From assembly GCA_947476255.1 (NCBI GenBank), contig CANJPY010000028.1:1-51037 (forward strand): a DNA stretch of 51,037 nucleotides, in the 5' to 3' direction. A program made the translations under genes and the position numbers. This DNA is from Chthoniobacteraceae bacterium. GTDB lineage: Bacteria; Verrucomicrobiota; Verrucomicrobiia; Chthoniobacterales; Chthoniobacteraceae. The notes under the pieces are model-generated. The model made no database searches, was not told the DNA's origin, and saw only the letters and a program-made list of their open reading frames with translations. Of the stretch, positions 33,968-43,577 are shown piece by piece (within the stretch, counting starts at the first letter, position 1; each line of letters opens with the position of its first letter).

Positions 33968-34352
33968 GGCAATTGAGGTAAATGTAAGTGGGGGGACACG
34001 CGTCCCCGTTGAGGCAAATTCCAAACTTCAGGTACAGATCTTTGCTGGTGCTGGGGCTTGGCCACGCGAAGGCAAATAACTCCACATTCTCGTACCCAGG
34101 GTGATAGGAAAAATAGGGTGGCCGTTTACCCACATAACACTCAGGACCACCCGCCTCTTGAATTTCCTGCAGGAAGCTCCGAAGTCGGCTGAAGTGCTCC
34201 TTTTGATCCAGACTTTCAAGAGAATCCATGTCTCGTAGGAAATGGCGCTCATGATCCACGATCGCATACTGCCCTGCATCCAGCGCCTGAATCGCCTGGG
34301 CCAACTTCTTGCGAAGTTCCTTGGGGGTAGGGCGATTAGAAGGATAGGACAT
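33936..34352 (-). CDS. Predicted toxin of the TAC module, 138 aa
   Basis: The protein has an N-terminal helical region and a C-terminal beta-rich part (PPYFSYHPGYENVELFAFAW, DLYLKFGICLNGD, TYIYLNCHEDD). The YLKFGI...CHED ending resembles RelE/MqsR-like toxins, where a strand and a final acidic-His element close the fold, but similarity is weak. It precedes an MqsA-like antitoxin, the gene order toxin-antitoxin-chaperone of MqsRA/HigBA-type TAC modules. The identity as a toxin rests mostly on context. Confidence 0.6.
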   Translation of the reverse strand: MSYPSNRPTPKELRKKLAQAIQALDAGQYAIVDHERHFLRDMDSLESLDQKEHFSRLRSFLQEIQEAGGPECYVGKRPPYFSYHPGYENVELFAFAWPSPSTSKDLYLKFGICLNGDACPPTYIYLNCHEDDPSKKNR

Positions 34353-34378
34353 GCAGTATTGAGGACGGTAGATCCATT

Positions 34379-34406
34379 GAGACGTCTCATGGTATCACAT
34401 GATACC
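34379..34406. promoter_or_regulatory. Two palindromes upstream of the TAC module
   Basis: GAGACGTCTC (34379-34388) is followed by GGTATCA-CA-TGATACC (34391-34406, perfect 7-bp arms). They lie 27-54 bases upstream of the toxin ATG at 34352, inside the DISARM operon between drmMI and the module. The rest of 34353-34564 shows no gene. A likely operator for the MqsA-like antitoxin. Confidence 0.65.
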
Positions 34407-34564
34407 TATCCTGAGGGTGGCTGCCATCTTTTTGGAGACGAATTTTTGTGGGCGGCCTCCGCCGCAGAAGCCAGCCGTCCAACTGGTGGCTCCAGCGCTG
34501 GCTTTCATGCTCCCAGAGCATACAGAATCCGGCGGACAAGCAAAACGCATGCGTAGATTCGTTG

Positions 34565-37500
34565 TCATGTAAACAGGTCGCTTTGGGGAGGGAGTTCCCG
34601 TTGCGCGGAGCGGGCACCTCGGCGGGCGCGGGTGGGCGTCGAAGTGGAGGCTGTGGCGGCGGCGGCTTCTTCGGCGGCACGCTCGGCGTTGAGGGCGAGC
34701 AGGCGGGCCAGCACCTCGTCCCGCGTGGCGTCGCTCCAACGGTACCGCACGCTCTTGGGCACCGGGTCGCCACCGTCCTCGGGTTCCTCGTAATAGTCCG
34801 GCACAAACTCGCACACCGTCCGGCCCTCGTCTACCAGATCCCCCCAGCCGTAGGCCCGCAACACCACCGCGTCCATAGCACCGTGCAGTTCCCGCAGGCG
34901 CAGCGTCCCGGGGTCGGTCTCCTCGGGACGATGAAAGCGGTTGTACGTCTTCGTCAGCCCCTCCCCGCGCTCCACCATCAACGCCGCCCGGTGCTCGTAA
35001 TACTCCCGCCCCACGCGCTCCAGCTCCGCGTCTTCCTCCCAACCAGCAGGGAACGGGAATGTCTCAAAACAGTCGGTCGGCGTGTAGCGAAGCCGCTCTT
35101 CGAGGGAACTGGCAAAGAAACGTGACCATGCGTCGTGAAGACTGCTTTGTATCAATGATAAAACCGCGTTTTGGTTCGTTCCAATAACAACTACTTGCTC
35201 GCTGAAAACCTGACGGACAAAGACAAAAGTGGTGCATAAAAACTGGCTCACCCGCGCCGTCACCAGCACCCGCTCCAGCGGGGCGATGGCACTGTAAAGC
35301 ACGGGGCGCGTATTCGCGAACCGCCACCAGAACTTCTTGTGTGGCGCGTCTGCGGCAGAATTACCCAAGCGTTCCCGTTCGGGTTTCACCTTTTGTTCCA
35401 AAACCTTCACAAGATCCGGCCAGTCCATCGCAACCGGACTGGGATAATCCAGTGGGACAATCCCTTCGCGCAGCCATTCTTTCTGCTGCACTTCAGTGGC
35501 CCCGATCCATCGTGCAGCGAGTTCGCGGCGTTCGAGCGGGTAATCTACAAAGTTGATCACATAACGGTGATGGGCGTGCGTGGGACTGCTGTTCACCTCT
35601 TCACCGCCGAGGTACGGAAAAATCCGCTCAGCATTGCGCGGATCCTTGGCAATGAGCCGCTCCATTTCGCTGAGTGGACTCGATGCACCGTCGGGGGTTG
35701 TGTCGTCGAAAGTGAATCCCATTCCACGCAAAATCGCTCCTTGAAAACTCTTGTTCGCATTCGCAGCGAGCGTCCTCGGATTGTCGTGCCCGCCGTCGTG
35801 AAACAGGAAGGCCGTGATTTGCGGTACGGGCCTTTCATCCAGCTTTCGCTCGCCGTTAAAACCGCCCCGGACCACCCATACGACAGACACCACCACCGCG
35901 GCCTCGCCCGGCCATTTGACGCGTCTGTTTGCGGCGTAAATGATGCCACCGTTTCTGCAAATAAACCGAAGTCCGGTTGCACGCGTATCACCCTGTGCAA
36001 TAGTGTTTGTGGCGATGAGTCCGTACGTTCCGTTGGACCGAAGTAGCGAAAAGGTCCGTCTAAAAAAGTGCGCGACCAGATCGGAATTGCTGTTGGATTC
36101 CGCGTGAAGAGCCAGCAACCAGTCCCGGAATTTGTCACCGCTTACCGTCGTGATGCGCTTTCCCCCAAGAAACGGCGGGTTACCCACAAACGCGTCAAAG
36201 CCCGGATTGGCGCGGGCGAACACCTCGGGAAACTCCAGTTCCCAATGGAACGGCTGCACCGGATGCTCCCCCTGTTCTCTCAGTACCCGCACCTTTTCCT
36301 CGGGCTTTCCGGCCTCGCCCAGCAGCGACACAAACTCGCCGAGCGTAGATTCGCGGCGGCGGTCGTTGTCCTCTGCAAAAAAGGCGGCCACTACCACATC
36401 GCCCGCCAGCCGGGCTTGATTCTGCGCGGCCTCGGCTTCGGCCAGACGGCGGGCCTTGTCCTCGGGCGCAAGCGCGTCACCCGCTTCGAGGATCTGACGG
36501 CGGAGCGTTCCTGCGCGTTCTACGGCGTGGCGCACGGCCTGACTGGCGAGTTGCGAGGTGCCTCCCCGTGGGTTCCAGTGGCAGGCGGCGATCTGCGCGT
36601 TGGAAAGGCCCACCAGCGAATCCCCGGAACGGATGGCGTGATCGACAAAGCTGAAGGGATGTTCGCGGGCCATGGTGAGCAGCCAGAGCGAGAGCTTCGC
36701 CAGATCGGCCGCCATCGGGTTGCGGTCCACGCCGTACAGGCAACGCTGCGCCACCAGCCGCCGCGCATGAAGCACCTCGTCCTCGTCCGGCGGGATCGGG
36801 GGAAGGCAGTGATGGTAGTGCCATGCCGCCACTAGTTCGTTGGCCAACTGACGGCAGGTCTCTACCAGAAACGCCGCCGATCCCACCGCAGGATCGCACA
36901 CCTTCAATTCCAGAATCGTCTCGGGGCGCGGATGGCGTCCGAGTCGGTCGAGCACGGGCGCCAGCGTCTTTTCGACAATCGGCTGGGTGAACGACGCGGG
37001 CGTGTAATGCGATCCCGAACGGCGGCGCTCATCCGTAGGGTGGAGCAGGAGCGAACCCGCGGGGAGCACATCGGGCGAGGCATCGCGATCAATCCGGTTG
37101 CCGAATCCGGCGACCAGATCCTCGAAGGTTTGCGCGGCCTTGATCCGGTTGTTGGCGGCGGTGGGGAGTTTGATTTCAAACGTGTCCTTGAGGAACCGAG
37201 CACGGTTGGCACCGGACTGGGCGAGCATCTGTTCGAGGGGAACGAACACGGAGGCGCCTTTGCTGGAGCCGGGCTTGAGGGCGATGGTGCGTTCAGCTGC
37301 CAGATCGAGGCGAAATCCCATGATGGTTTCGTACACGGAGCCGATCTGTTCGACATCGAGGTCCCGGTAGGAAAGACGTTCGCCGTCGAGAAAAAGGAGT
37401 TTGCGCAGGACCCCGTAGAGCGTGCCGTCGGCGACGAGCGGCAGATCCAGTGTGGGTGTTTCGGCGGAGGCGCGGCCTTCGAGGAACGGGAAACGGTCGG

Positions 37501-38626
37501 GATCAAAGAGATGGCCTCGCCGGGCCGGGACGCGGAGTTGGGGATGGCCGCAGCCGTCGTAAAGGAGGCGGAAGAGCGCGATGAGCCGGGCATAGGCGCC
37601 ATAACGGCGGTCCATGGTGGCGGAATGGCGTTCGTGATCGGCGCGGAGTTGTTCAAAGAGGCCGTGCGCTCCGTAGTGGCGCTGGTAGAGCGGGCTGGAA
37701 GGCATCAGGCCGCGGTCCTCGGCAAAGAGCAGTACGATGAGGCGCAGCAGCAGGGTGAGCAGACCGTGGTAAACCTCGTCCGGATCGCGTTCGCGCACAT
37801 CGCGGAGGACAGCGCCATGGGCGGCTTCGTCGGCAGCCTGAAAACCGCGCACCATTTCGTACAGGGCGGAGAGTACCTGCTGGGCGAGCTGCGTGGAAAC
37901 GCTGTTTTGGTAGGCGCGGCTGCGCTGAAGCACGGGTAGAAGCCGCTGTTCCTTTGGCGCGTTTTCGAGTCGGTGCCTGCTCAGCACTGTGCGGAGAGCT
38001 TCGGCGGCGGGGCGTCCGGCATTGGACAAAATACAGTCGAGCGGAAAGGTAAGGCTTCCGGTGTTTTCGCCGACGGGCGCGTACACGAGCCGGAGCGCAG
38101 TGGGCGTGAAGAGGAGGCCGACAGGGATTTTATTCTGGCGCAGGAGTCTCTCAAACTTCTGCACGGGAGACGCCGACCAGCCGTGGCCGGATTCCTGCAC
38201 CGCATCGGGATCCGTTCCAGCGGGGAGCTGGCGGATCAGGAGGTGGTAGGGGCGCTCAAGATCGGGCGCCTGCGCCGGGTCGCGGAACTTGTACGCACCA
38301 TCGGGACGAAGGATTTCGCCGCCTTCGGAAACGGCGGTTTGGAGGGCGACGGGACATTCGTCGGCGACAGCCCAATAGAGGATGCGGGATGGGTCCCACC
38401 CAAGGAATCCGGCGGCGAATGTCGTGAAATGAGGAAGTTCTGGCTCGCCCTCGGACCCAGTCGAAAGCACGGAGTTGAGGGCGGCCTGCGCTTCGATGTA
38501 GAGGCTCTGGTTGATCTGGATCTGAGAATCCACGAGGGCCACGGCGGAGAACACGAGACCGTCGGGCTGGAGGTAACCGAGCCAGCGACGGTGTTCGTGG
38601 ATGGCGAGTTGGCGGGGATCGGACAT
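34565..38626 (-). CDS. drmMI: DISARM DrmMI, adenine-specific DNA methyltransferase
   Basis: This 1353-aa protein has the N6-adenine methyltransferase motif IV NPPF (FDAFVGNPPFLGGK, near residue 815) and a preceding AdoMet-binding region (KVCDPAVGSAAFLVE, near 580). The long C-terminal part is a target-recognition-like region. It marks self DNA so DISARM spares it; the methyltransferase type with this size defines class 1 DISARM. The ATG at 38626 (16 bases after drmD) is chosen over 38695, which overlaps drmD. The Ala/Ser/Thr-rich C-terminal tail is low complexity. Confidence 0.9.
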   Translation of the reverse strand: MSDPRQLAIHEHRRWLGYLQPDGLVFSAVALVDSQIQINQSLYIEAQAALNSVLSTGSEGEPELPHFTTFAAGFLGWDPSRILYWAVADECPVALQTAVSEGGEILRPDGAYKFRDPAQAPDLERPYHLLIRQLPAGTDPDAVQESGHGWSASPVQKFERLLRQNKIPVGLLFTPTALRLVYAPVGENTGSLTFPLDCILSNAGRPAAEALRTVLSRHRLENAPKEQRLLPVLQRSRAYQNSVSTQLAQQVLSALYEMVRGFQAADEAAHGAVLRDVRERDPDEVYHGLLTLLLRLIVLLFAEDRGLMPSSPLYQRHYGAHGLFEQLRADHERHSATMDRRYGAYARLIALFRLLYDGCGHPQLRVPARRGHLFDPDRFPFLEGRASAETPTLDLPLVADGTLYGVLRKLLFLDGERLSYRDLDVEQIGSVYETIMGFRLDLAAERTIALKPGSSKGASVFVPLEQMLAQSGANRARFLKDTFEIKLPTAANNRIKAAQTFEDLVAGFGNRIDRDASPDVLPAGSLLLHPTDERRRSGSHYTPASFTQPIVEKTLAPVLDRLGRHPRPETILELKVCDPAVGSAAFLVETCRQLANELVAAWHYHHCLPPIPPDEDEVLHARRLVAQRCLYGVDRNPMAADLAKLSLWLLTMAREHPFSFVDHAIRSGDSLVGLSNAQIAACHWNPRGGTSQLASQAVRHAVERAGTLRRQILEAGDALAPEDKARRLAEAEAAQNQARLAGDVVVAAFFAEDNDRRRESTLGEFVSLLGEAGKPEEKVRVLREQGEHPVQPFHWELEFPEVFARANPGFDAFVGNPPFLGGKRITTVSGDKFRDWLLALHAESNSNSDLVAHFFRRTFSLLRSNGTYGLIATNTIAQGDTRATGLRFICRNGGIIYAANRRVKWPGEAAVVVSVVWVVRGGFNGERKLDERPVPQITAFLFHDGGHDNPRTLAANANKSFQGAILRGMGFTFDDTTPDGASSPLSEMERLIAKDPRNAERIFPYLGGEEVNSSPTHAHHRYVINFVDYPLERRELAARWIGATEVQQKEWLREGIVPLDYPSPVAMDWPDLVKVLEQKVKPERERLGNSAADAPHKKFWWRFANTRPVLYSAIAPLERVLVTARVSQFLCTTFVFVRQVFSEQVVVIGTNQNAVLSLIQSSLHDAWSRFFASSLEERLRYTPTDCFETFPFPAGWEEDAELERVGREYYEHRAALMVERGEGLTKTYNRFHRPEETDPGTLRLRELHGAMDAVVLRAYGWGDLVDEGRTVCEFVPDYYEEPEDGGDPVPKSVRYRWSDATRDEVLARLLALNAERAAEEAAAATASTSTPTRARRGARSAQRELPPQSDLFT

Positions 38627-38642
38627 GGTCGGGAGAAACGGA

Positions 38643-41600
38643 TCAGAGGGCGGGGTTGCTGACGGGCCAGAGATAGGCGATGCCCACGGGTTCAAGGCGG
38701 TGGGATTTCATCTCGTAAAACGCGCGGATCCGTTCGGGTTCGCGGCTCAGATCGCCCTCCACGTTTCCGAGCCATTTTTTCCAGTAAGCGGCGTCGGCTT
38801 TTTTCTGGCGGTCTTCGGCTTCGGAAAGACCGGAGAGGCTCAGCTGTTGGGACTCGGTCTCGTATTTATCGAGTTGCCCCAGCACGCGCGCCCTCTGGTC
38901 CGAAAGGATTTTCTCCATGGCTCGGGCCTCCTTTTCGCCGCGTTCCCGGAGGAGATCGACAACATCATCTAGGCGTTGCTGGCCTTGGGGCTGGAGGAAG
39001 GCGAGGAGTTGTTCGATGTCGGTAGGAATGGCCTCAGCGAGGCGGGTAGCTATTTCTGCAGGGACGCCGGGGGCGGATGTGGACAGCCCCTTTTGGAGGA
39101 GTTCAAGGGTACGCGTTTCGTTGCGGGACCCATAAAGTTTGAGGGGCGCTTTGCGGCGGTCAAGCGGTGACCATTCGGCGGTGACCGTGAGGAGTTCCTC
39201 GTGGAGGCGCGAGGCGTTGGGGCCGTAAACTGAAAGGCGCGCTAGCAGGGCTACGCGTGGAATTTCGTCTTCGCTCTGGGCGACGCAGGCGCGGGAGAGG
39301 TCGTGGTGGACGAAGCCCTGCGCCGTAAAGCGTCCAAGTAGTCGCTGGACGATCTGATGCGAAAGATGGAGTTGGACTGTACCATCGTTCAGACTGTCCT
39401 GCGCATGAAACACTACCGGGCGGATGGGAGAGGCCCGGCGCCACAGGGCGTCGCGGCGCCCCTCGGTGGGGGGCGTTCGCAGCGAATCGAGAACGGCGCT
39501 CCAAGCGGGATCCGCGCCGCGGCGTTCCTGAAGATCGGGAAAGGTGAAGCGGCCGGGATGGGTTTCCTGCAACGGCTGGGCGCCGAGTAGTTCAAGGGAA
39601 CAACCGAGCGCGTCGCGCAGGCGTTCGGGGTCGAATTGGATGGCTTTGCGGGCGTCCTCGAGCCGTGCGGTCATGGTGGCGATCTCGGCTTTGAGGCGTT
39701 CGCGCTCCCGGATGGTCTCGATTTCCTCCTCGATGACTTCTGGCTGGGCCGCCTTCATTGCATCGATGTCCGTTTCGAGGCCCCCCACGAGCGGACGCTG
39801 AATGCCCCGGTCCAGTTTGGAGGCCAGTTTATTGGAGAGCACCTTGGAGAACGTGCCCAGTTCCTCACGGATTTTGCCCTGTTTCCGGACAAGCGCACGC
39901 AGGACCCGGTCTTCTGGGCGCTGGGTGTAGAAGAAGTAGCGGCAGAACACTATGGGTTGCGGCTGGAGTTTGCGGTCAATGCGGCCGTTGCGTTGCTCCA
40001 TGCGGGCCGGGTTCCACGGGACATCGAAATGGAACAGGTCGTAACAATGCGCCTGCAGGTTGAGTCCTTCGCGGGCGGCATCCGTGCAGATGAGAATGCG
40101 GACGGGATGCTCCTCGGGTGGCAGGTTGAAGGCCCGTTTGAGCTGCTCCTTTTTCTCCGGAGGCGTCGGTCCGTGGAAGATCTCAATGCGCTTCTCCCAG
40201 TCGTCGGTGCCGCAGATTGCGGTACGCAACTGCTGTTCAAGGTAGCGTTTTGTATCGTCCCATTCGGTGAAAAGGATGATGCGGCGTCCGGTCCATGCGG
40301 CGCCGGGAACGGGCTGGTTATCCTTGGGAAGCAAGGCCCCCGAGCAGCAGTGTTCGCGGATCCAGCGGACGAGGTACTCGATGCGGGCGTCCGGGAGGGC
40401 GCGGCTGCGCTGGGCGATATCGGCCATCTTGTCGAGGAGCACGAGGGTGGCGGTCTTTGCGTCGGCGGAATCTGGTGCGTCGTGGGCGGAGGCTTTCTCG
40501 ATTTCAGCGTCAAATCCGGCGAGCACGGCTTCCTCCTCGAGTTCTGCGCGCGCGTCATCGGCATCCACGGCGTCGAGGCGTGCTGCGGAGGCTTTGGGTG
40601 CGGTGGAAGGTGCCGCTTTCCACGACCGCTCTAGCGAATCGCGGTGCTTTTTGAGGGTTCGCGAGAAGGCTTCAATGGAGGAGAGCAGGCGCTTTTGCAG
40701 GCTCGTGTAGACAAGCAGGAACTGGTCGGACTCGCTCTTTTTGGAGGCTTGAAGGCTCGCGATGCGCAGCTTGCGGTATTCCTCGAGGAGTTCGGCGAGG
40801 CGGAGTTCGGGGGCATCCGCGGGCAGTTCGGGAACCCCGAGTGCGGCAGGGAGGTCGATTTGTTCGACGCGACGTTCTGGGAACCCGGGAATCCCAATGG
40901 CGCGAAGGTCCTCCTTGAGGCGGCGCACCATGACGGGCTTGACGTCACTGGGGCGCACTGGGACGCCGCGAATAAAGCGCTCGCGGTCGAGGAGTTCGAG
41001 GAGCGCGGAGAAGCTGTTGCTGTGGCCGTTGTGCGGGGTGGCGGAGAGGAATAGGCGGTGCTCGAAGCGGGCGGCAAGGTCGCGGATGGCCTTCGTGGTC
41101 TGAGAATCGATGGCGTACTTGGAACTGGAGGCGGGCGCGGCGTGGTGAGCCTCGTCAAAGATGAGAAGCGAACCGGGACGGAGATTGTCGAGCCAATCGC
41201 GCATGGGGGCGACGTAGGCTTCGTCGATCAGGAGCTTGTGCGAGATGAGGAAGCGCGGGAAGGTGCTCCACGGGTTGGTGGCAAAGCCGCGTTCGCGCCG
41301 GACGCGCTCAACGAAGGCGCGGTCGTAGATCTCGAAGGCAAGACCGAAGCGGGTTTCGAGTTCGTCCTTCCATTGGAAGAGCATGGAGGGCGGACAGGCC
41401 ACGACGATGTCATGAACGCGGCGGCGCAGGAGGAGTTCGCTTGCGATGAGTCCGGCTTCGATGGTTTTGCCGAGGCCCACGTCATCGGCGATGAAGAGGT
41501 TGACGCGCGGGAGGCGGAGGGCCTTGTGGAGGGGTTCTAGCTGGTATGGCTCGATACGGATCCCGGCACGGAAGGGAGATTGGAAGAGGCGGTCGTCAGT

Positions 41601-41906
41601 GGCGGTAACGCAGTTCCAACGGAGAGTGTCGAGATAGGCGCCAAAATAGCGGCGGTCGTCGAAGCCCTTGCGGCCGATGTCGCGCCAAGCTTCCTCATTG
41701 AGAATGGCGCGGTCGAGTTCGGCCTCCCAGACGACTTGAGTTTCGTCGCCCTGAGCATCGTCATCAACACAGTGGGCAGTGACGGTGTGGAAGCCGGAGA
41801 CGGGTTCAACGGAGGCAACGAGCCAGCGCCGGGTACGGACACGGATGATGTCGCCCGTCTGAGGTATGGCGACGAGGCCGGGGGCGGTGGGGGTGGAAAG
41901 CGGCAT
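38643..41906 (-). CDS. drmD: DISARM DrmD, SNF2-like helicase
   Basis: This 1087-aa SNF2-type ATPase has motif I DDVGLGKTIEAG near residue 140, DEAHHAAP near 250, HFDVPWNPARMEQRNGRIDR (motifs V-VI) near 630, and a long charged C-terminal coiled-coil-like region (EERGEKEARAMEKIL). It is the first gene of class 1 DISARM, followed by drmMI after 16 bases. It begins 283 bases from a divergent retron RT; no YGTGYAANRNT motif is seen before it. Confidence 0.92.
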   Translation of the reverse strand: MPLSTPTAPGLVAIPQTGDIIRVRTRRWLVASVEPVSGFHTVTAHCVDDDAQGDETQVVWEAELDRAILNEEAWRDIGRKGFDDRRYFGAYLDTLRWNCVTATDDRLFQSPFRAGIRIEPYQLEPLHKALRLPRVNLFIADDVGLGKTIEAGLIASELLLRRRVHDIVVACPPSMLFQWKDELETRFGLAFEIYDRAFVERVRRERGFATNPWSTFPRFLISHKLLIDEAYVAPMRDWLDNLRPGSLLIFDEAHHAAPASSSKYAIDSQTTKAIRDLAARFEHRLFLSATPHNGHSNSFSALLELLDRERFIRGVPVRPSDVKPVMVRRLKEDLRAIGIPGFPERRVEQIDLPAALGVPELPADAPELRLAELLEEYRKLRIASLQASKKSESDQFLLVYTSLQKRLLSSIEAFSRTLKKHRDSLERSWKAAPSTAPKASAARLDAVDADDARAELEEEAVLAGFDAEIEKASAHDAPDSADAKTATLVLLDKMADIAQRSRALPDARIEYLVRWIREHCCSGALLPKDNQPVPGAAWTGRRIILFTEWDDTKRYLEQQLRTAICGTDDWEKRIEIFHGPTPPEKKEQLKRAFNLPPEEHPVRILICTDAAREGLNLQAHCYDLFHFDVPWNPARMEQRNGRIDRKLQPQPIVFCRYFFYTQRPEDRVLRALVRKQGKIREELGTFSKVLSNKLASKLDRGIQRPLVGGLETDIDAMKAAQPEVIEEEIETIRERERLKAEIATMTARLEDARKAIQFDPERLRDALGCSLELLGAQPLQETHPGRFTFPDLQERRGADPAWSAVLDSLRTPPTEGRRDALWRRASPIRPVVFHAQDSLNDGTVQLHLSHQIVQRLLGRFTAQGFVHHDLSRACVAQSEDEIPRVALLARLSVYGPNASRLHEELLTVTAEWSPLDRRKAPLKLYGSRNETRTLELLQKGLSTSAPGVPAEIATRLAEAIPTDIEQLLAFLQPQGQQRLDDVVDLLRERGEKEARAMEKILSDQRARVLGQLDKYETESQQLSLSGLSEAEDRQKKADAAYWKKWLGNVEGDLSREPERIRAFYEMKSHRLEPVGIAYLWPVSNPAL

Positions 41907-41980
41907 GGGGTGGAAGGGAAGTTAGAGTGCGCAGATCCACTCCGCGGAAATTAGGACCATGATGAGGCGCGTTACTCGAG

Positions 41981-42129
41981 ACTGATTTATGATTGAATCT
42001 GAATACCAAATGACAGTGCGCTCGTAAAACATGATTAAACTCTCGCCGCAGATTTCTGACCGCAAATTTGCGGCTCCGTGCGCTAGTCCATCTGTGTCGC
42101 TTACGGAAACACGCTCTTGACGAATCAGT
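41981..42129 (+). ncRNA. Candidate ncRNA of the second retron-type RT (weak)
   Basis: ACTGATT at 41981-41987 and AATCAGT at 42123-42129 could act as a short a1/a2 duplex. Between them are an 11-bp hairpin, 42045-42055 with 42064-42074 (one G-T, 8-base loop), and GTGT/ACAC around 42093-42111. Size (149 bases) and position upstream of the RT suit a retron, but the 7-bp repeat could occur by chance. Confidence 0.3.
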
Positions 42130-42189
42130 ATAGTTTGGCAAAAAATCGGCAGGATGTGATGAATTCGAACTTTTCATGCTAATCCAAAA

Positions 42190-43323
42190 ATGATTCATCG
42201 CATCCGCTTCACGTTAAAAGGGGGAAGGAAAGTTTGGGTGATCCTTATGGACGATGCATGGAGGCAGGTTCGAGATCGGCTGCTAAGCCTCGGCCTCTGG
42301 GCTCAACGAGGTGATCTTCTCAAGGCGGCGCTTGTTGATAGCCAGCTACCCAACTGGAACCCCCGAGGATTCTTCAAGAATGGGGGGTGGGCCACAGACC
42401 GGATTGAGCTGCACCCGGCCTGTGATAAAGAGTCGGTAAAAAAATTGGTGAAGGCGGCGGTTTCAGCGCTGCGTTCTCAGAAACTCACCACGGATGATGC
42501 AGATCAATCAGCTCAGGATCATTGGGAGAAAGAGCTTCGGCTGGTCAATGGGGGTGTATTAATTTTAGGCGTTCCCAGAAAATTTCCCGCCTACGACGCG
42601 CCCATCCACTTCATCCCGAAGAAACGACACGGGGAATTTCGTCGCATTGCCTCTGCTCGGCCCGAACAGGTCGAGGCAGGGCGTTGTTTGCTGCCCGCCC
42701 TTGTCGGGATGATTGATGTATCCCTGCCAATCCACGGCTTTATGCCGTGCCGCAGTCCTGTGACCAACGCACGTCCTCACATTGGGTTCCAGTGGTCACT
42801 CTGCATGGATTTGGAGGACTTTTTTGAGCACGTCACTTTGGAGAAGCTCCTCACAACAGGCATGGCGCACTCACTCGGGCGATTAATCACCGATGCTGAC
42901 GGCGTCGCCCGACAAGGGTACGCAACTTCACCCGCGGCGGCGAATATCGCGTTTCAGTCCGTCGACAAACAGATTTTGAAAGCCGTCAGAAAAATCTGCC
43001 CCGATGGAGTGTACACGCGCTACGCGGATGACCTGACCGTCTCCAGCAATGATTTAAAGGCGCTCCAGAAGCTGCAGGTTGAAATGGCGGACCTAATTGC
43101 CAAGTCCGGTTTCAAAGTTTCACTTCACAAAACCCATCTTCTATGCGCACGAGCGGGGAGGCGTGTGATCACAGGGATTGCCGTTGGCGATAAAAGTCTA
43201 AGCGCGACGCGGGAGATCCGCCGCCGGTTGAGGGCCTGCAATCATCAAGGGAATGTTCCGGTCGGCAACGGCCTTCGCGAATGGGCCCTTATGAAAGAGC
43301 CCAGAGGATATCAGATGGGTTGA
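42190..43323 (+). CDS. Second retron-type reverse transcriptase, 377 aa
   Basis: The RT core has NARPH (retron NAxxH, N193), MDLEDFFEH with the first catalytic Asp, QGYATSPAAANIAF, TRYADDLTVSS (YADD at 278-281) and VITGIAV (a VTG variant at 327-329). The first 130 residues are an extra N-terminal region without recognised motif. The thumb after ITG is short, about 50 residues. There is no second coding gene on the same strand, so it is either a stand-alone RT or works with a distant partner. It is divergent from DISARM and unlike the 993-aa RT outside the core motifs. Confidence 0.85.
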   Translation: MIHRIRFTLKGGRKVWVILMDDAWRQVRDRLLSLGLWAQRGDLLKAALVDSQLPNWNPRGFFKNGGWATDRIELHPACDKESVKKLVKAAVSALRSQKLTTDDADQSAQDHWEKELRLVNGGVLILGVPRKFPAYDAPIHFIPKKRHGEFRRIASARPEQVEAGRCLLPALVGMIDVSLPIHGFMPCRSPVTNARPHIGFQWSLCMDLEDFFEHVTLEKLLTTGMAHSLGRLITDADGVARQGYATSPAAANIAFQSVDKQILKAVRKICPDGVYTRYADDLTVSSNDLKALQKLQVEMADLIAKSGFKVSLHKTHLLCARAGRRVITGIAVGDKSLSATREIRRRLRACNHQGNVPVGNGLREWALMKEPRGYQMG

Positions 43324-43536
43324 AAATTGAGTTTACTGATGTATGAATGTGAGGCGCAGCTTTAGCTTGCGTCAGCCAGGCCCTGATGATTCGTCGGGTA
43401 ACCGTTATGAGCCGGCGCTTAGCGGAGCCGGAAGCTCGTAGTCAGGCTCCGCCTGTCTCCGGCTTGGTTAATCCTTTGAGATCCTCACGGATCTTCGGAG
43501 GGGGCCTTGCGGCGCCGCTTCGCTTTGTAATGCTGA
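43324..43536 (+). other. Structured region downstream of the second RT
   Basis: No gene is seen. Several hairpins lie close together: CCGGC/GCCGG around 43422-43441, CAGGC-TCC-GCCTG near 43443-43455, and AGATCC-TCAC-GGATCT near 43480-43495. They lead into a strong terminator. This could be the 3' leader/trailer of the RT mRNA or a separate non-coding RNA. Confidence 0.4.
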
Positions 43537-43577
43537 GGCGGCATCGGTCGTGAAAAACCGGTGCCGCCGTTTCTTTT
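43537..43577. terminator. Intrinsic terminator, possibly bidirectional
   Basis: GGCGGCATCGGT (43537-43548) pairs with ACCGGTGCCGCC (43557-43568) with one G-T pair, 8-base loop CGTGAAAA, then GTTTCTTTT. It would end the RT transcript and, by its position at the stop of the convergent ferredoxin gene, that transcript too. Confidence 0.85.

Noticed and set aside
36932..37939. 335-aa plus-strand open frame inside drmMI
   Set aside because: It is antisense to a methyltransferase gene with clear motifs; long antisense frames are expected in GC-rich DNA.
39636..40634. 332-aa plus-strand open frame inside drmD
   Set aside because: Antisense shadow of the SNF2 helicase gene with no recognisable motif.
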